From: Candidatus Kaiserbacteria bacterium
GTDB lineage: Bacteria; Patescibacteriota; Minisyncoccia; Phycocordibacterales; UBA12088
Direction: 5' to 3'
Length of the DNA stretch: 21,274 bases
NCBI GenBank assembly: GCA_007116405.1
Contig: SKIN01000008.1
Span: 1 to 21,274, forward strand
A program made the translations under genes and the position numbers. Below, piece by piece: positions 1-5,833 of the stretch. Positions within the stretch are counted from its first letter, which is position 1, and the number at the start of each line of letters is the position of its first letter. The notes beneath the pieces are model-generated. The model ran no database searches and was not told where the DNA came from. It saw only the letters and a list, made by a program, of their open reading frames with translations.

Positions 1-35
1 ATCGGACGGGGGTTCGATACCCCCCATCTCCACCA
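1..35 (+). ncRNA. ssrA: Probable tmRNA (ssrA), 3' end only
   Basis: A tRNA-like 3' half runs off the left edge. It shows a T stem GGGGG (8-12), T loop TTCGATA (13-19), CCCCC (20-24), acceptor strand CATCTCC (25-31), discriminator A and an encoded CCA (33-35). The GGAC just before the T stem and the CATCTCCACCA end resemble tmRNA 3' termini, which pair with a 5' GGGGATG or GGAGATG. tmRNA rescues stalled ribosomes together with SmpB, and RNase R, encoded at 7249, commonly acts in the same pathway. The 5' part, including the tag reading frame, is outside the window, so an ordinary tRNA with the same acceptor end cannot be excluded. Confidence 0.62.
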
Positions 36-38
36 AAG

Positions 39-60
39 AAACGCCCGCAGGCGTTTTTTT
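39..60 (+). terminator. Rho-independent terminator of the tmRNA/tRNA
   Basis: Stem AAACGCC (39-45), loop CGCA, stem GGCGTTT (50-56), ending in seven T residues (54-60). It starts four bases after the CCA end. The 3' half (CCGCAGGCG plus the T run) is also the start of the 70-bp repeat and recurs without its 5' partner at 239. Confidence 0.8.
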
Positions 61-114
61 GGTGGAGATGAGCGAGCAAACTGCTTTGCTCGCGTGGGGG
101 TATCGAAAGGCGGA
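45..114 (+). repeat. 70-bp direct repeat, copy 1, with inverted tmRNA-end sequence
   Basis: Identical over 70 bases to 239-308. After the T run it contains GGTGGAGATG (61-70), a palindrome GCGAGCAAA-ctgc-TTTGCTCGC (72-93), and GGGGGTATCGAA (96-107). The two outer blocks joined together are the exact reverse complement of bases 13-34, the T loop through acceptor end of the RNA gene. The repeat is therefore an inverted copy of that RNA's 3' end split by a 25-base hairpin insert. Its function is unknown. Confidence 0.85.
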
Positions 115-119
115 GGTAT

Positions 120-132
120 GTGCCGCAGGCAC
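120..132. repeat. Small perfect hairpin GTGCC-gca-GGCAC
   Basis: A 5-bp stem with a 3-base loop, directly after copy 1 of the 70-bp repeat. It has no T run, so it is not a terminator. Confidence 0.4.
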
Positions 133-143
133 GACCGAGCCGG

Positions 144-203
144 GGTCGAGACCACTTACTATTTCTGGAGCGCGCGAACAGAAATAGTTAGTGAGTCGTG
201 ACC
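144..203. repeat. Long imperfect inverted repeat (hairpin)
   Basis: The inner arms CACTTACTATTTCTG (153-167) and CAGAAATAGTTAGTG (179-193) pair at 14 of 15 positions around an 11-base loop (gagcgcgcgaa). The pairing extends outward, with a one-base bulge, through 144-152 and 195-203 (7 of 9). It could be an RNA hairpin or a palindromic DNA element. Confidence 0.65.
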
Positions 204-238
204 GATACCATCCTACCGACAGACAAAGACGAGCTGGA

Positions 239-308
239 CCGCAGGCGTTTTTTTGGTGGAGATGAGCGAGCAAACTGCTTTGCTCGCGTGGGGGTATCGA
301 AAGGCGGA
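239..308 (+). repeat. 70-bp direct repeat, copy 2
   Basis: Exact second copy of 45-114, 194 bases downstream. The inverted tmRNA-end blocks are at 255-264 and 290-301, with the same internal palindrome. Here the 3' half of the terminator is present without its 5' pairing arm, so the copy looks derived from the tmRNA-adjacent one. Confidence 0.85.
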
Positions 309-309
309 C

Positions 310-394
310 CCAGCCCCACTTTTTAGAATTGAGACCTCTCAGCCCCTAGTATGATAATCCGATGATAGTATATTTGGTAAAAAGTGGAGCTGGG
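310..394. repeat. Inverted repeat with 17-bp arms
   Basis: The left arm CCCAGCCCCACTTTTTA (310-326) pairs with TAAAAAGTGGAGCTGGG (378-394) with one mismatch (16 of 17), around a 51-base AT-richer loop. It begins two bases after copy 2 of the 70-bp repeat. No coding signal was found inside. Confidence 0.65.
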
Positions 395-407
395 GAGGCG
401 CCGTCCA

Positions 408-453
408 GGAGTCTTAGCAAAATTGAGTGAGCCAAAATTTTGCTTAGAACTCC
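408..453. repeat. Inverted repeat with about 17-bp arms
   Basis: The arm at 408-424 (GGAGTCTTAGCAAAATT) pairs with 436-453 with one mismatch and one unpaired base. The loop is gagtgagccaa. It is the last of the hairpins between the tmRNA end and the promoter at 521. From 454 to 520 no further feature was recognised, apart from a short GATACCCGATAC motif echoing the T-loop sequence. Confidence 0.55.
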
Positions 454-520
454 GGGGACGATACCCGATACAGGGGAAAGAACCTGGGCTTGAGAGCTCC
501 GTTGATATTGTTGGAAAAGT

Positions 521-549
521 TTGACAAATTACCATATCCATACTCTAAT
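521..549 (+). promoter_or_regulatory. Strong sigma-70-type promoter of the paralog pair
   Basis: A perfect -35 TTGACA (521-526) is followed by a 17-base spacer and a 5-of-6 -10 element TCTAAT (544-549). Transcription would start near 556, giving a leader of about 40 bases that carries the SD before the GTG at 596. It is one of only two promoters in the window with a consensus -35. Confidence 0.7.
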
Positions 550-595
550 ACGTACAGGGTTCTTTTATAACACATACCTGAAAAGGAGATGGTAC

Positions 596-1372
596 GTGAA
601 AACGACATGGCAACCGATATCAGTCCTCACACAACAAGCGTTTCTGCGTATCCTTCGAAAGTCGGGCTTAAGTGAGACACTTGCACGAACTGTCACTGAA
701 CTACCTCAGTCGGTCATGGCCGACCGAATAATCACCCTTCTCAAGGAGGAGTCGTTCGAACCGTCGGGAGAGTACAAGTACGCACGGTCTACAATGGGTA
801 GGAACTTCCTCGGTATTGAGGAAGCAATGGTCCACCTGGGTGTCAGCATGGCACGTACTGAGCGTGATGTTCTGAGTCATATCCCCTTCTCTAGAGCGAC
901 ACTGCGCTCGGTGCGTGACACACATCTGCTCGTCGCCCTTCCCGCTTGTTCTCTCTTCGGAATCCGCAGCCGCGTTCCTCATGAATTATTCGCGGCGCAA
1001 CAAGGAGCCTGGTACGAGAAACAACCCTTTGCTACGCATGTCCATGAACCTTCATGGTGCTTGCTGCGCAAGGAGCCGCTGTCAACGCAGCCGAATCGGA
1101 CATGGGACGAGCAGTGCTCGGACCTTAAGGAAACCGAGGAGGTGCCTTGTGCATACGCCGTCGTGTACGGAACGGTCGTTTACTTCTTGTCGAGAGGCAT
1201 ACGCCTGTTCGAGACGACGATGGTGCGCACCGCGAACCTGGACCAGGGTGGCAGTCGGGTGATAGTCGGCAACTTTTCCGAAAAGACCGGCGTACACATT
1301 GATGGATGTCACGACATGCACCGGACCGAGGACGTCGGCATCGCCGTATGTCTGCAACATGAACTTCCCTAG
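596..1372 (+). CDS. Unknown protein, first of a tandem paralog pair
   Basis: 258 aa, family not recognised. The frame is open upstream to 521, but the GTG at 596 is chosen because AAAAGGAG (581-588) lies 7 bases before it and the promoter sits inside the longer frame. No signal peptide, membrane segment or known catalytic motif was seen. The C-terminal half aligns with the next gene: a block of the form L-[LM]-[VI]-A-x-P, a W-[YF] after a conserved G, a W with a following RK, and a terminal block LFxxTxVRTA ... RVxVG ... VGxA. This indicates duplication of one gene. The N-terminal region, about 90 residues, is much less alike. The pair has its own promoter and terminator, so it is an independent unit next to the tmRNA. 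Any function would be a guess. Confidence 0.85.
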   Translation: MKTTWQPISVLTQQAFLRILRKSGLSETLARTVTELPQSVMADRIITLLKEESFEPSGEYKYARSTMGRNFLGIEEAMVHLGVSMARTERDVLSHIPFSRATLRSVRDTHLLVALPACSLFGIRSRVPHELFAAQQGAWYEKQPFATHVHEPSWCLLRKEPLSTQPNRTWDEQCSDLKETEEVPCAYAVVYGTVVYFLSRGIRLFETTMVRTANLDQGGSRVIVGNFSEKTGVHIDGCHDMHRTEDVGIAVCLQHELP

Positions 1373-1383
1373 AGGGTATACCC

Positions 1384-2166
1384 ATGAGCAAACGACATGA
1401 TGATACGCGTGCCGCCTTCCTCGAACTGATGGAACGCATCGGCACTGAGGTGTTCGAACGTGTACGCCCAAACAAGGCTGACATGGACGAACTTGAGCGT
1501 CGGAGGAACGTACTTATGACGCAACTGTACATCGGCGCCATGTATGTGGTGACGAATACGCCGCTTGAGAAGGTCACTCGCCTCATGCTTGGGGGTGACC
1601 TCATAACCCCGCAGGAGATACACCGCGCGTTCGACAATCTGGTGTACTCACGAGAACAGCTCACGCTGCTCAAGCGGACCTTCCCTTCCGACGAGACCGT
1701 GTGGTGGTGTCACAACAATGACTACATGCTCATTGCCGGCCCACCTCGTGCTCTGTCGCTCAGGGACATGCGCGCGCTGCGTCCGCAGTACTTCTATCGC
1801 CAGTCGGGATCCTGTTGGTTTGACGAACATGCGTTCTCCGATTCGGAACGGGTGCCGTTGCGGTGGTTGAAGATCCGCAAGGACGCCACGCCCGGCTCAC
1901 AGTGTAAGGAGGTGACGGAACAATGCAGCTTAATGTCTGAACACGAGACGATACCAACGGCCGCAGAGACGGTGTGGGCTATCATGGTCTACAAGACAGT
2001 GCGACATGTCAACCTTTTCGCCGATACGTATGTTCGCACCGCAAGCATGACTGACGAAGGTATGCGCGTTCATGTGGGTGGCAACGGCACGTACGGCATA
2101 GGGGTCGGTCGTACGTGGGATGAAGATCGTCACAACTACGTCGGACTTGCTACGGCAAGGACCTAG
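1384..2166 (+). CDS. Unknown protein, second of a tandem paralog pair
   Basis: 260 aa, family not recognised. It starts 11 bases after the stop of its paralog. GAGGG (1372-1376), overlapping that stop, lies 7 bases before the ATG and is a reasonable SD. The C-terminal half (from about residue 115) parallels the first gene: YMLIAGP against HLLVALP, a G-x-C-W-F against G-A-W-Y position, a W-plus-RK motif, then LFADTYVRTA against LFETTMVRTA, RVHVGG against RVIVGN, and a final VGLA against VGIA. Conserved Trp, Arg and Gly positions suggest a folded domain. The protein looks cytosolic, with no signal peptide. It is co-transcribed with its neighbour and closed by the terminator at 2185. No homolog was recognised. 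Confidence 0.87.
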   Translation: MSKRHDDTRAAFLELMERIGTEVFERVRPNKADMDELERRRNVLMTQLYIGAMYVVTNTPLEKVTRLMLGGDLITPQEIHRAFDNLVYSREQLTLLKRTFPSDETVWWCHNNDYMLIAGPPRALSLRDMRALRPQYFYRQSGSCWFDEHAFSDSERVPLRWLKIRKDATPGSQCKEVTEQCSLMSEHETIPTAAETVWAIMVYKTVRHVNLFADTYVRTASMTDEGMRVHVGGNGTYGIGVGRTWDEDRHNYVGLATART

Positions 2167-2216
2167 AGCCCGTCATGGGCTGTCAGACCCTCGTTCTTAC
2201 GAACGAGGGTCTTTTT
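2167..2216 (+). terminator. Rho-independent terminator after the paralog pair
   Basis: A small hairpin AGCCC-gtcat-GGGCT (2167-2181) is followed by a perfect 12-bp stem AGACCCTCGTTC (2185-2196), loop ttac, GAACGAGGGTCT (2201-2212) and a T run to 2216. The minus strand lacks a T run after this stem, so it does not obviously serve the permease gene that ends at 2232. Confidence 0.9.
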
Positions 2217-2231
2217 CTGTACCACCACCCT

Positions 2232-3281
2232 CTATTGGTTAGAGGGTTGCGCGGAGCAGTGCATCTCTCGTATCTTGAGACGGTATATCTCAGAAAGCGC
2301 AATGAGTAGGGCGAAGATCAGTGGACCAAGGAGGAATCCTGCGATACCAAAGGTCGCAAGTCCGCCCAGTACCGACAACAAAATGAAGAGTGGGTGGATG
2401 CGTGCACCATCTCCTATCAGTCGAGGAGCGAGCATGTCGTCGATAAAGCCCACGATGAGTATGCCCCATATCATGAAACCAAATGCCGCAAAGTACGCAC
2501 CGCTAAACACCAAAAAGAAGAACGCGGGTATCATGACAAGTCCGGTACCAATCGCTGGGATGAGTGAGCTTATTGCGGCAATTGAGCCCCATAGTACCGG
2601 ATTAGGAACGCCGAAGATGATGAAGCCGATGCCCACTAACGCCCCCTTAATGACCGCTATCACCAGTGTCCCACGGACGAGTGAGCGGGTCACCATGCTC
2701 AGACGGTGTATTATCTTCTTGTCTTCCTTGTCCGAGAGCGGCGAAAGCTTAATGAGCGTATCAACAAAACGATGTCCGTCACGCAAAAAGAAGAAGAGTG
2801 CAATAAGTACGAGTAGTGTCTTTACGAACACATCGAGTGTGGCGGTGACGACGCCGGTGGCAAGTGTACCTGCCATAGTGCCAATCTTTTGGAAAAGTAT
2901 GGAAACGTCTATCGCCGATTCAACTGTGGGGAAAAGTTCCTGCACCCGAGCGTTCACATCGTCTAAGAACGCGGGAATCATTGAGTAGTTCAGCGTTGTC
3001 GCATGCTGTGCCAAGCGAAGCAACTCTTCCAGTAACAGTAGCAGGAGTCCGGCAGCGGGGAGCAATATGACAAGCGCAATAAATATCACGACAAGAATGG
3101 CGGAGAGGTTCGGTCTGTGCGTGTACGCACTGATACGGTCGTAGAGCGGCATTGCAAGGATGGCAAGCACGACCGCAAGGGCAAGCGCACCCACAAATGG
3201 GTACAAAATATACCCCACAAGAAACAATGCCACGATGAGTATTGTCGTAAAGAAATACCCCTCGAGTTTCTGCTCGGACAT
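2232..3281 (-). CDS. AI-2E family transporter (PerM-like permease)
   Basis: 349 aa, an integral inner-membrane protein. Members of this family (TqsA, PerM and relatives) are proposed exporters or channels; the substrate here is unknown. The sequence shows the family layout: two N-terminal helices (YFFTTILIVALFLVGY; VGALALAVVLAILAMPLYD), a third near residues 60-80, a long soluble stretch with amphipathic helices, then several C-terminal helices with the GxxxFGxPNPVLWG and IPAIGTG segments and a GLATFGIAGFLLGPL end. The ATG at 3281 is chosen over the in-frame TTG at 3317 because the family typically has only about 8 residues before the first helix. It is the last gene of a three-gene minus-strand set, 40 bases after the YtxH-like gene, and may be translated from that transcript. 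Confidence 0.9.
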   Translation of the reverse strand: MSEQKLEGYFFTTILIVALFLVGYILYPFVGALALAVVLAILAMPLYDRISAYTHRPNLSAILVVIFIALVILLPAAGLLLLLLEELLRLAQHATTLNYSMIPAFLDDVNARVQELFPTVESAIDVSILFQKIGTMAGTLATGVVTATLDVFVKTLLVLIALFFFLRDGHRFVDTLIKLSPLSDKEDKKIIHRLSMVTRSLVRGTLVIAVIKGALVGIGFIIFGVPNPVLWGSIAAISSLIPAIGTGLVMIPAFFFLVFSGAYFAAFGFMIWGILIVGFIDDMLAPRLIGDGARIHPLFILLSVLGGLATFGIAGFLLGPLIFALLIALSEIYRLKIREMHCSAQPSNQ

Positions 3282-3321
3282 ACCCGTATTGTCCCATGGG
3301 ACGCTGGTATCGGACAAGTGT

Positions 3322-3693
3322 TTACTTGCCTTTGCCTTTCGGCTTTTCTTCGGCTGCCTTTTTTATTGCCTTCCAGTGACGCTTCAATTCTGTGTTGAGT
3401 TTCTTGGCCTCTTCTTCGCCAACACTCTTCATTTTTGCGTACTTTGCGGTCACCTTGTCGACAGTGTCGTTGTAGGTACTTTCACTGACCTCCTTTGTCT
3501 TTTCAAATCGCTCCAACACCTCTGCTTTCGCTTTAAGGGTCCATGCTTGGATCTTCTTGCGGTTCTCCGCGCCCTTGGGACCGTACAGGTAGTACCCGGC
3601 CGCAACGGCCCCAATAACGGATGCGGCGAAGCCCAGACCGCGACCCTTTTCCTCTTCAACCTTCTTTTTTGTTGTCTTCTTTTTTGTACTCAT
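3322..3693 (-). CDS. YtxH-like small membrane-anchored protein
   Basis: 123 aa. A Lys/Thr-rich N-terminus (residues 2-12) precedes one hydrophobic Gly/Ala-rich segment (about 20-39, ending GYYLYGP). A charged, probably helical tail follows (about 40-123), ending in Lys/Gly repeats. The GxxAAGYYLYGPKGxxNRKK pattern resembles YtxH-domain proteins, a poorly understood group linked to the envelope and general stress. The assignment is by resemblance only. No SD was found before the ATG; the leader is AT-rich. It lies 44 bases downstream of the DUF948-like gene and 40 upstream of the permease, so the three are likely one operon. Both ends are rich in basic residues, which could contact nucleic acid or acidic lipids. 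Confidence 0.8.
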   Translation of the reverse strand: MSTKKKTTKKKVEEEKGRGLGFAASVIGAVAAGYYLYGPKGAENRKKIQAWTLKAKAEVLERFEKTKEVSESTYNDTVDKVTAKYAKMKSVGEEEAKKLNTELKRHWKAIKKAAEEKPKGKGK

Positions 3694-3737
3694 AGTGATG
3701 TAATTATTTGATAAGATTTTTTGTCCTCAAACCACAT

Positions 3738-4115
3738 TTATTCAGAGGCCTTCTTCTTGCTCGAACGGCGTCGTTTACTTGCCTGCTTTTCCGCAGACAA
3801 TGCATCAAAAAAGCCTGAGACCGCGCGCACAATGCCCGCTCCCGCGACCATCTTTGTGTAGTTCTTGGCGGTGTCAAGCCCTTCTTGGACACTCTCGCGG
3901 GCATCGTGCACGCCCTCTTTGATGTCAGTGCGTACGGCATGAAAATCAGAGGCAAATTCCTTTGCTTCTTTGCTCACTGTACGAGTTATCTCATTGATGT
4001 CACGCAGGATTCGTACGACGTAAAAGGCCACCAGCGCGATAAAGACACCGAGGAGCGCGACCGTGATCGTCGTTACGAGGAAAAATATGTCCATCTTTAA
4101 GAAAGCAGATTCCAT
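3738..4115 (-). CDS. Small single-pass membrane protein, DUF948-like
   Basis: 125 aa from the ATG at 4115. A single hydrophobic segment (about residues 11-32, IFFLVTTITVALLGVF...) is followed by RDINEITRTV and a long amphipathic helix. The C-terminus is strongly basic (KRRRSSKKK). The arrangement of one helix, then repeated Glu/Lys/Val heptad-like segments with DIKEGVHDARESVQEGL, resembles DUF948 or YtxH-associated proteins. The longer frame to 4160 is rejected because the promoter -10 (TATACT, 4124-4129) lies inside it, 8 bases before this ATG. An ATG at 4094 is another option. It is the first gene of the set with the YtxH-like protein and AI-2E permease; the biochemical role is unknown. Confidence 0.75.
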   Translation of the reverse strand: MESAFLKMDIFFLVTTITVALLGVFIALVAFYVVRILRDINEITRTVSKEAKEFASDFHAVRTDIKEGVHDARESVQEGLDTAKNYTKMVAGAGIVRAVSGFFDALSAEKQASKRRRSSKKKASE

Positions 4116-4123
4116 ATGTTCAC

Positions 4124-4129
4124 AGTATA
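4124..4129 (-). promoter_or_regulatory. -10 element TATACT for the DUF948-like/YtxH/permease set
   Basis: TATACT on the minus strand, 8 bases before the ATG at 4115. No convincing -35 was seen. With usual spacing, transcription would begin at or next to the start codon. Confidence 0.5.
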
Positions 4130-4173
4130 CCGCTTTCGTCGGGAATATGTAAATGACCACCCATGCACGGGAG

Positions 4174-4182
4174 TGGTATAGT
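4174..4182 (+). promoter_or_regulatory. Extended -10 element TGGTATAGT for the DUF4382-like gene
   Basis: TG-G-TATAGT with the hexamer at 4177-4182, 7 bases before the ATG at 4190. A weak -35 candidate ATGACC lies at 4153. It predicts a leaderless mRNA and is divergent from the promoter at 4124. Confidence 0.55.
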
Positions 4183-4189
4183 ATCCGAT

Positions 4190-4984
4190 ATGACCGTACG
4201 CTTTCTTTCAGTACTCTTGGGGGCGTTGATACTCGCGATCGTTGCTGTCGTGCTCGCCCGACCCTCCGGACCCTTATTCGGCCCCTCAGGTACTCTCACC
4301 ATCGTTACCTACACCGTCCCATCCGCGGGAGGCCCTGAAGAACGCATATTCGGCCTTGGGCTCGGGGATGTACGTATGATGACGCCAGACGGGGGAAGTG
4401 AGCGTCTTGGCAGTGCTCGCCCGCACCGTATCACACTCGGAGACACTTCTGGGAAGACCGTCGTCGCATCTCATTCCGTGCGCACCGGAGCATATACGGG
4501 TATACGACTGACCCTGAAGAACCCTGAACTCCGTATGGCTGAGGATGCGGTGCGCATACGACGCCTGTCACTCTGGAACGAACAAGTATCCCTGGATATC
4601 CCTTATGCCGTCATTGAGGGCGAGACGACCGTCATACTCATAGGATTTGAGTTGGGAAACGCACTTCGTGATACCGGTGACGAGCTTGTATATGTGCCAA
4701 CAGTGCACATCGAGACGAGACAAGGTGTTCGTGTGCTTGAAGTCGGTGATGGTATTGAGATAGAGGGTGGCACGATAGGCACAAGTGCGATGTTTGGCAT
4801 GAACGAACAGGGAGTGATGCGAATGAACTACCGCATGCCGCCACAAGGTGTGCAGGAACAAGTACCGGCAGTGATCGAGCCTGATGCCGGTGAGGAGGAT
4901 GTCGATATGAACACCGATGATACGAGTGATGAGGCTGCGGAGGAAGAGGAGGAAGAACCAAGTGACGACGCTACACAGCTGTGA
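4190..4984 (+). CDS. Membrane-anchored DUF4382-like protein with acidic tail
   Basis: 264 aa. An N-terminal hydrophobic segment (about residues 5-23) acts as a signal anchor; no clear cleavage site or lipobox Cys was seen. Residues 33 to about 190 match the pattern of DUF4382 domains: a first strand GTLTIVTYTVP, a central TGAYTGIRLTL (compare G-x-Y-x-x-IRL), then PYAVIEGETTVILIGFELG (compare a turn plus TT-x-L-x-L-x-F-[DE]). The last 40 residues are very acidic (a run of Glu/Asp/Ser/Thr). DUF4382 proteins are extracytoplasmic and of unknown function. The start at 4190 is fixed by the -10 seven bases upstream; the frame extends to 4163. The 3' end overlaps the convergent CAP gene by 14 bases. 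Confidence 0.72.
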   Translation: MTVRFLSVLLGALILAIVAVVLARPSGPLFGPSGTLTIVTYTVPSAGGPEERIFGLGLGDVRMMTPDGGSERLGSARPHRITLGDTSGKTVVASHSVRTGAYTGIRLTLKNPELRMAEDAVRIRRLSLWNEQVSLDIPYAVIEGETTVILIGFELGNALRDTGDELVYVPTVHIETRQGVRVLEVGDGIEIEGGTIGTSAMFGMNEQGVMRMNYRMPPQGVQEQVPAVIEPDAGEEDVDMNTDDTSDEAAEEEEEEPSDDATQL

Positions 4985-5741
4985 CCCGCTCTTGGATGCA
5001 GGAGTTCAGTTCTACGACACGAGTATTGTATTCATCTACCATCGCTTGATACCGAGCAAGTGTTGCGTTATAGACTTCAGCGGCTCGATTGTAGGCATCC
5101 ACTCGAGCATTGTACTCGGCAGTGCGCAGACCCACCTCCTCGAGCGCTGCCTTGCGCATACGCACCACCACTTCCATCGCCTTAAGACCGGTCTCTACCC
5201 TATCGATAGCATCCCGCAGTGCCGGGTCCGTCTCCGGACACGCACTCACAGGAAGGCCAAACGCTTGCACTATCATCCAGACCTGTCTTCCTTGGTACAT
5301 ACTGCGCCCGGCGGCAATGCCTATTTGACTGTAGGTGCGGGAAAGTATGTTCTCGCGGTGACCGGGACTGTCCATCCACGCATCCACGACCTCTTTGCTG
5401 GTCTGGAACGTGCCCATCGCCAGGTTCTCCCCGATGGCGATATACGCATACCCGACCCTGTCGGCAAGGTCATCAATGGTCTCACCGCTTGGAGACTCGT
5501 GCGCAAAATACTGACGTGCGAAAAGGTCCTGCATTTTGAGCATTGCTGCGCGTGTAAGCAAGGGGTCACTCGAGAGTATCGGTAGACCGGCTCGGTGACG
5601 CTCAACGTTCGTGTAAAGGAAAACACCTCCGGCATGTATCGCCGGCTGTGCCACCTGGGCGAGCGATGTCGAAGGGGACATTGAGACACCTACCCACAGG
5701 GCTACCACAAGTATGGACGCTGGAAAAAGTACACGTCGCAT
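4971..5741 (-). CDS. Secreted CAP-domain (SCP/YkwD-like) protein
   Basis: 256 aa. A signal peptide (MRRV..., hydrophobic 5-22, likely cleavage after the ...STSLAQ region) precedes a CAP domain at about residues 38-160. Visible signatures are NxERHRAGLP (45-54), YFAHESPSG with H81, IGENLAMG with E105, and DAWMDSPGHRENIL with H128, so the His/Glu/His cavity residues are present. The remaining C-terminal part (about 165-256) is helical, with repeated Tyr/Asn/Ala heptads (AEYNARVDAYNRAAEVYNAT), a probable coiled coil, plus two Cys. Bacterial CAP proteins are extracellular; enzymatic roles are mostly unproven. The ATG at 5741 is chosen over 5777 because TATACT lies 8 bases before it. It converges with the DUF4382-like gene and is divergent from pcm. 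Confidence 0.88.
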   Translation of the reverse strand: MRRVLFPASILVVALWVGVSMSPSTSLAQVAQPAIHAGGVFLYTNVERHRAGLPILSSDPLLTRAAMLKMQDLFARQYFAHESPSGETIDDLADRVGYAYIAIGENLAMGTFQTSKEVVDAWMDSPGHRENILSRTYSQIGIAAGRSMYQGRQVWMIVQAFGLPVSACPETDPALRDAIDRVETGLKAMEVVVRMRKAALEEVGLRTAEYNARVDAYNRAAEVYNATLARYQAMVDEYNTRVVELNSCIQERVTAV

Positions 5742-5749
5742 GTCCTCAT

Positions 5750-5758
5750 AGTATACCA
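5750..5758 (-). promoter_or_regulatory. Extended -10 element TGGTATACT for the CAP gene
   Basis: Minus-strand TGGTATACT; the hexamer (5750-5755) ends 8 bases before the ATG at 5741. It predicts a leaderless or nearly leaderless transcript. Confidence 0.55.
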
Positions 5759-5820
5759 TTACACCACAAGAGGTCACATACCATGCATTTCTGGGCCTTT
5801 CGCGGCCGTAGAAACACGTT

Positions 5821-5826
5821 TATACT
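5821..5826 (+). promoter_or_regulatory. -10 element TATACT for pcm
   Basis: TATACT 7 bases before the ATG at 5834. There is no extended TG and no good -35. Leaderless transcription is likely. Confidence 0.45.
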
Positions 5827-5833
5827 GGAACAT

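Noticed and set aside
45..308. CRISPR array
   Set aside because: Only two copies of a 70-bp unit exist with a 124-bp gap, and no cas genes are nearby.
323..541. 72-codon minus-strand frame in the left non-coding zone
   Set aside because: It runs across two inverted repeats and into the promoter, has no SD or -10 in the right place and no recognisable protein features.
1..2220. Integrative element inserted at the tmRNA 3' end
   Set aside because: No integrase gene is present and no direct copy of the tmRNA end (att site) is found downstream. The copies present are inverted and interrupted. Only a short CGATACCC match at 455 remains.
2275..2988. 237-codon plus-strand frame
   Set aside because: It is opposite the AI-2E permease, whose helices and family motifs are clear. 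The product is a Ser/Pro/Lys-rich shadow.
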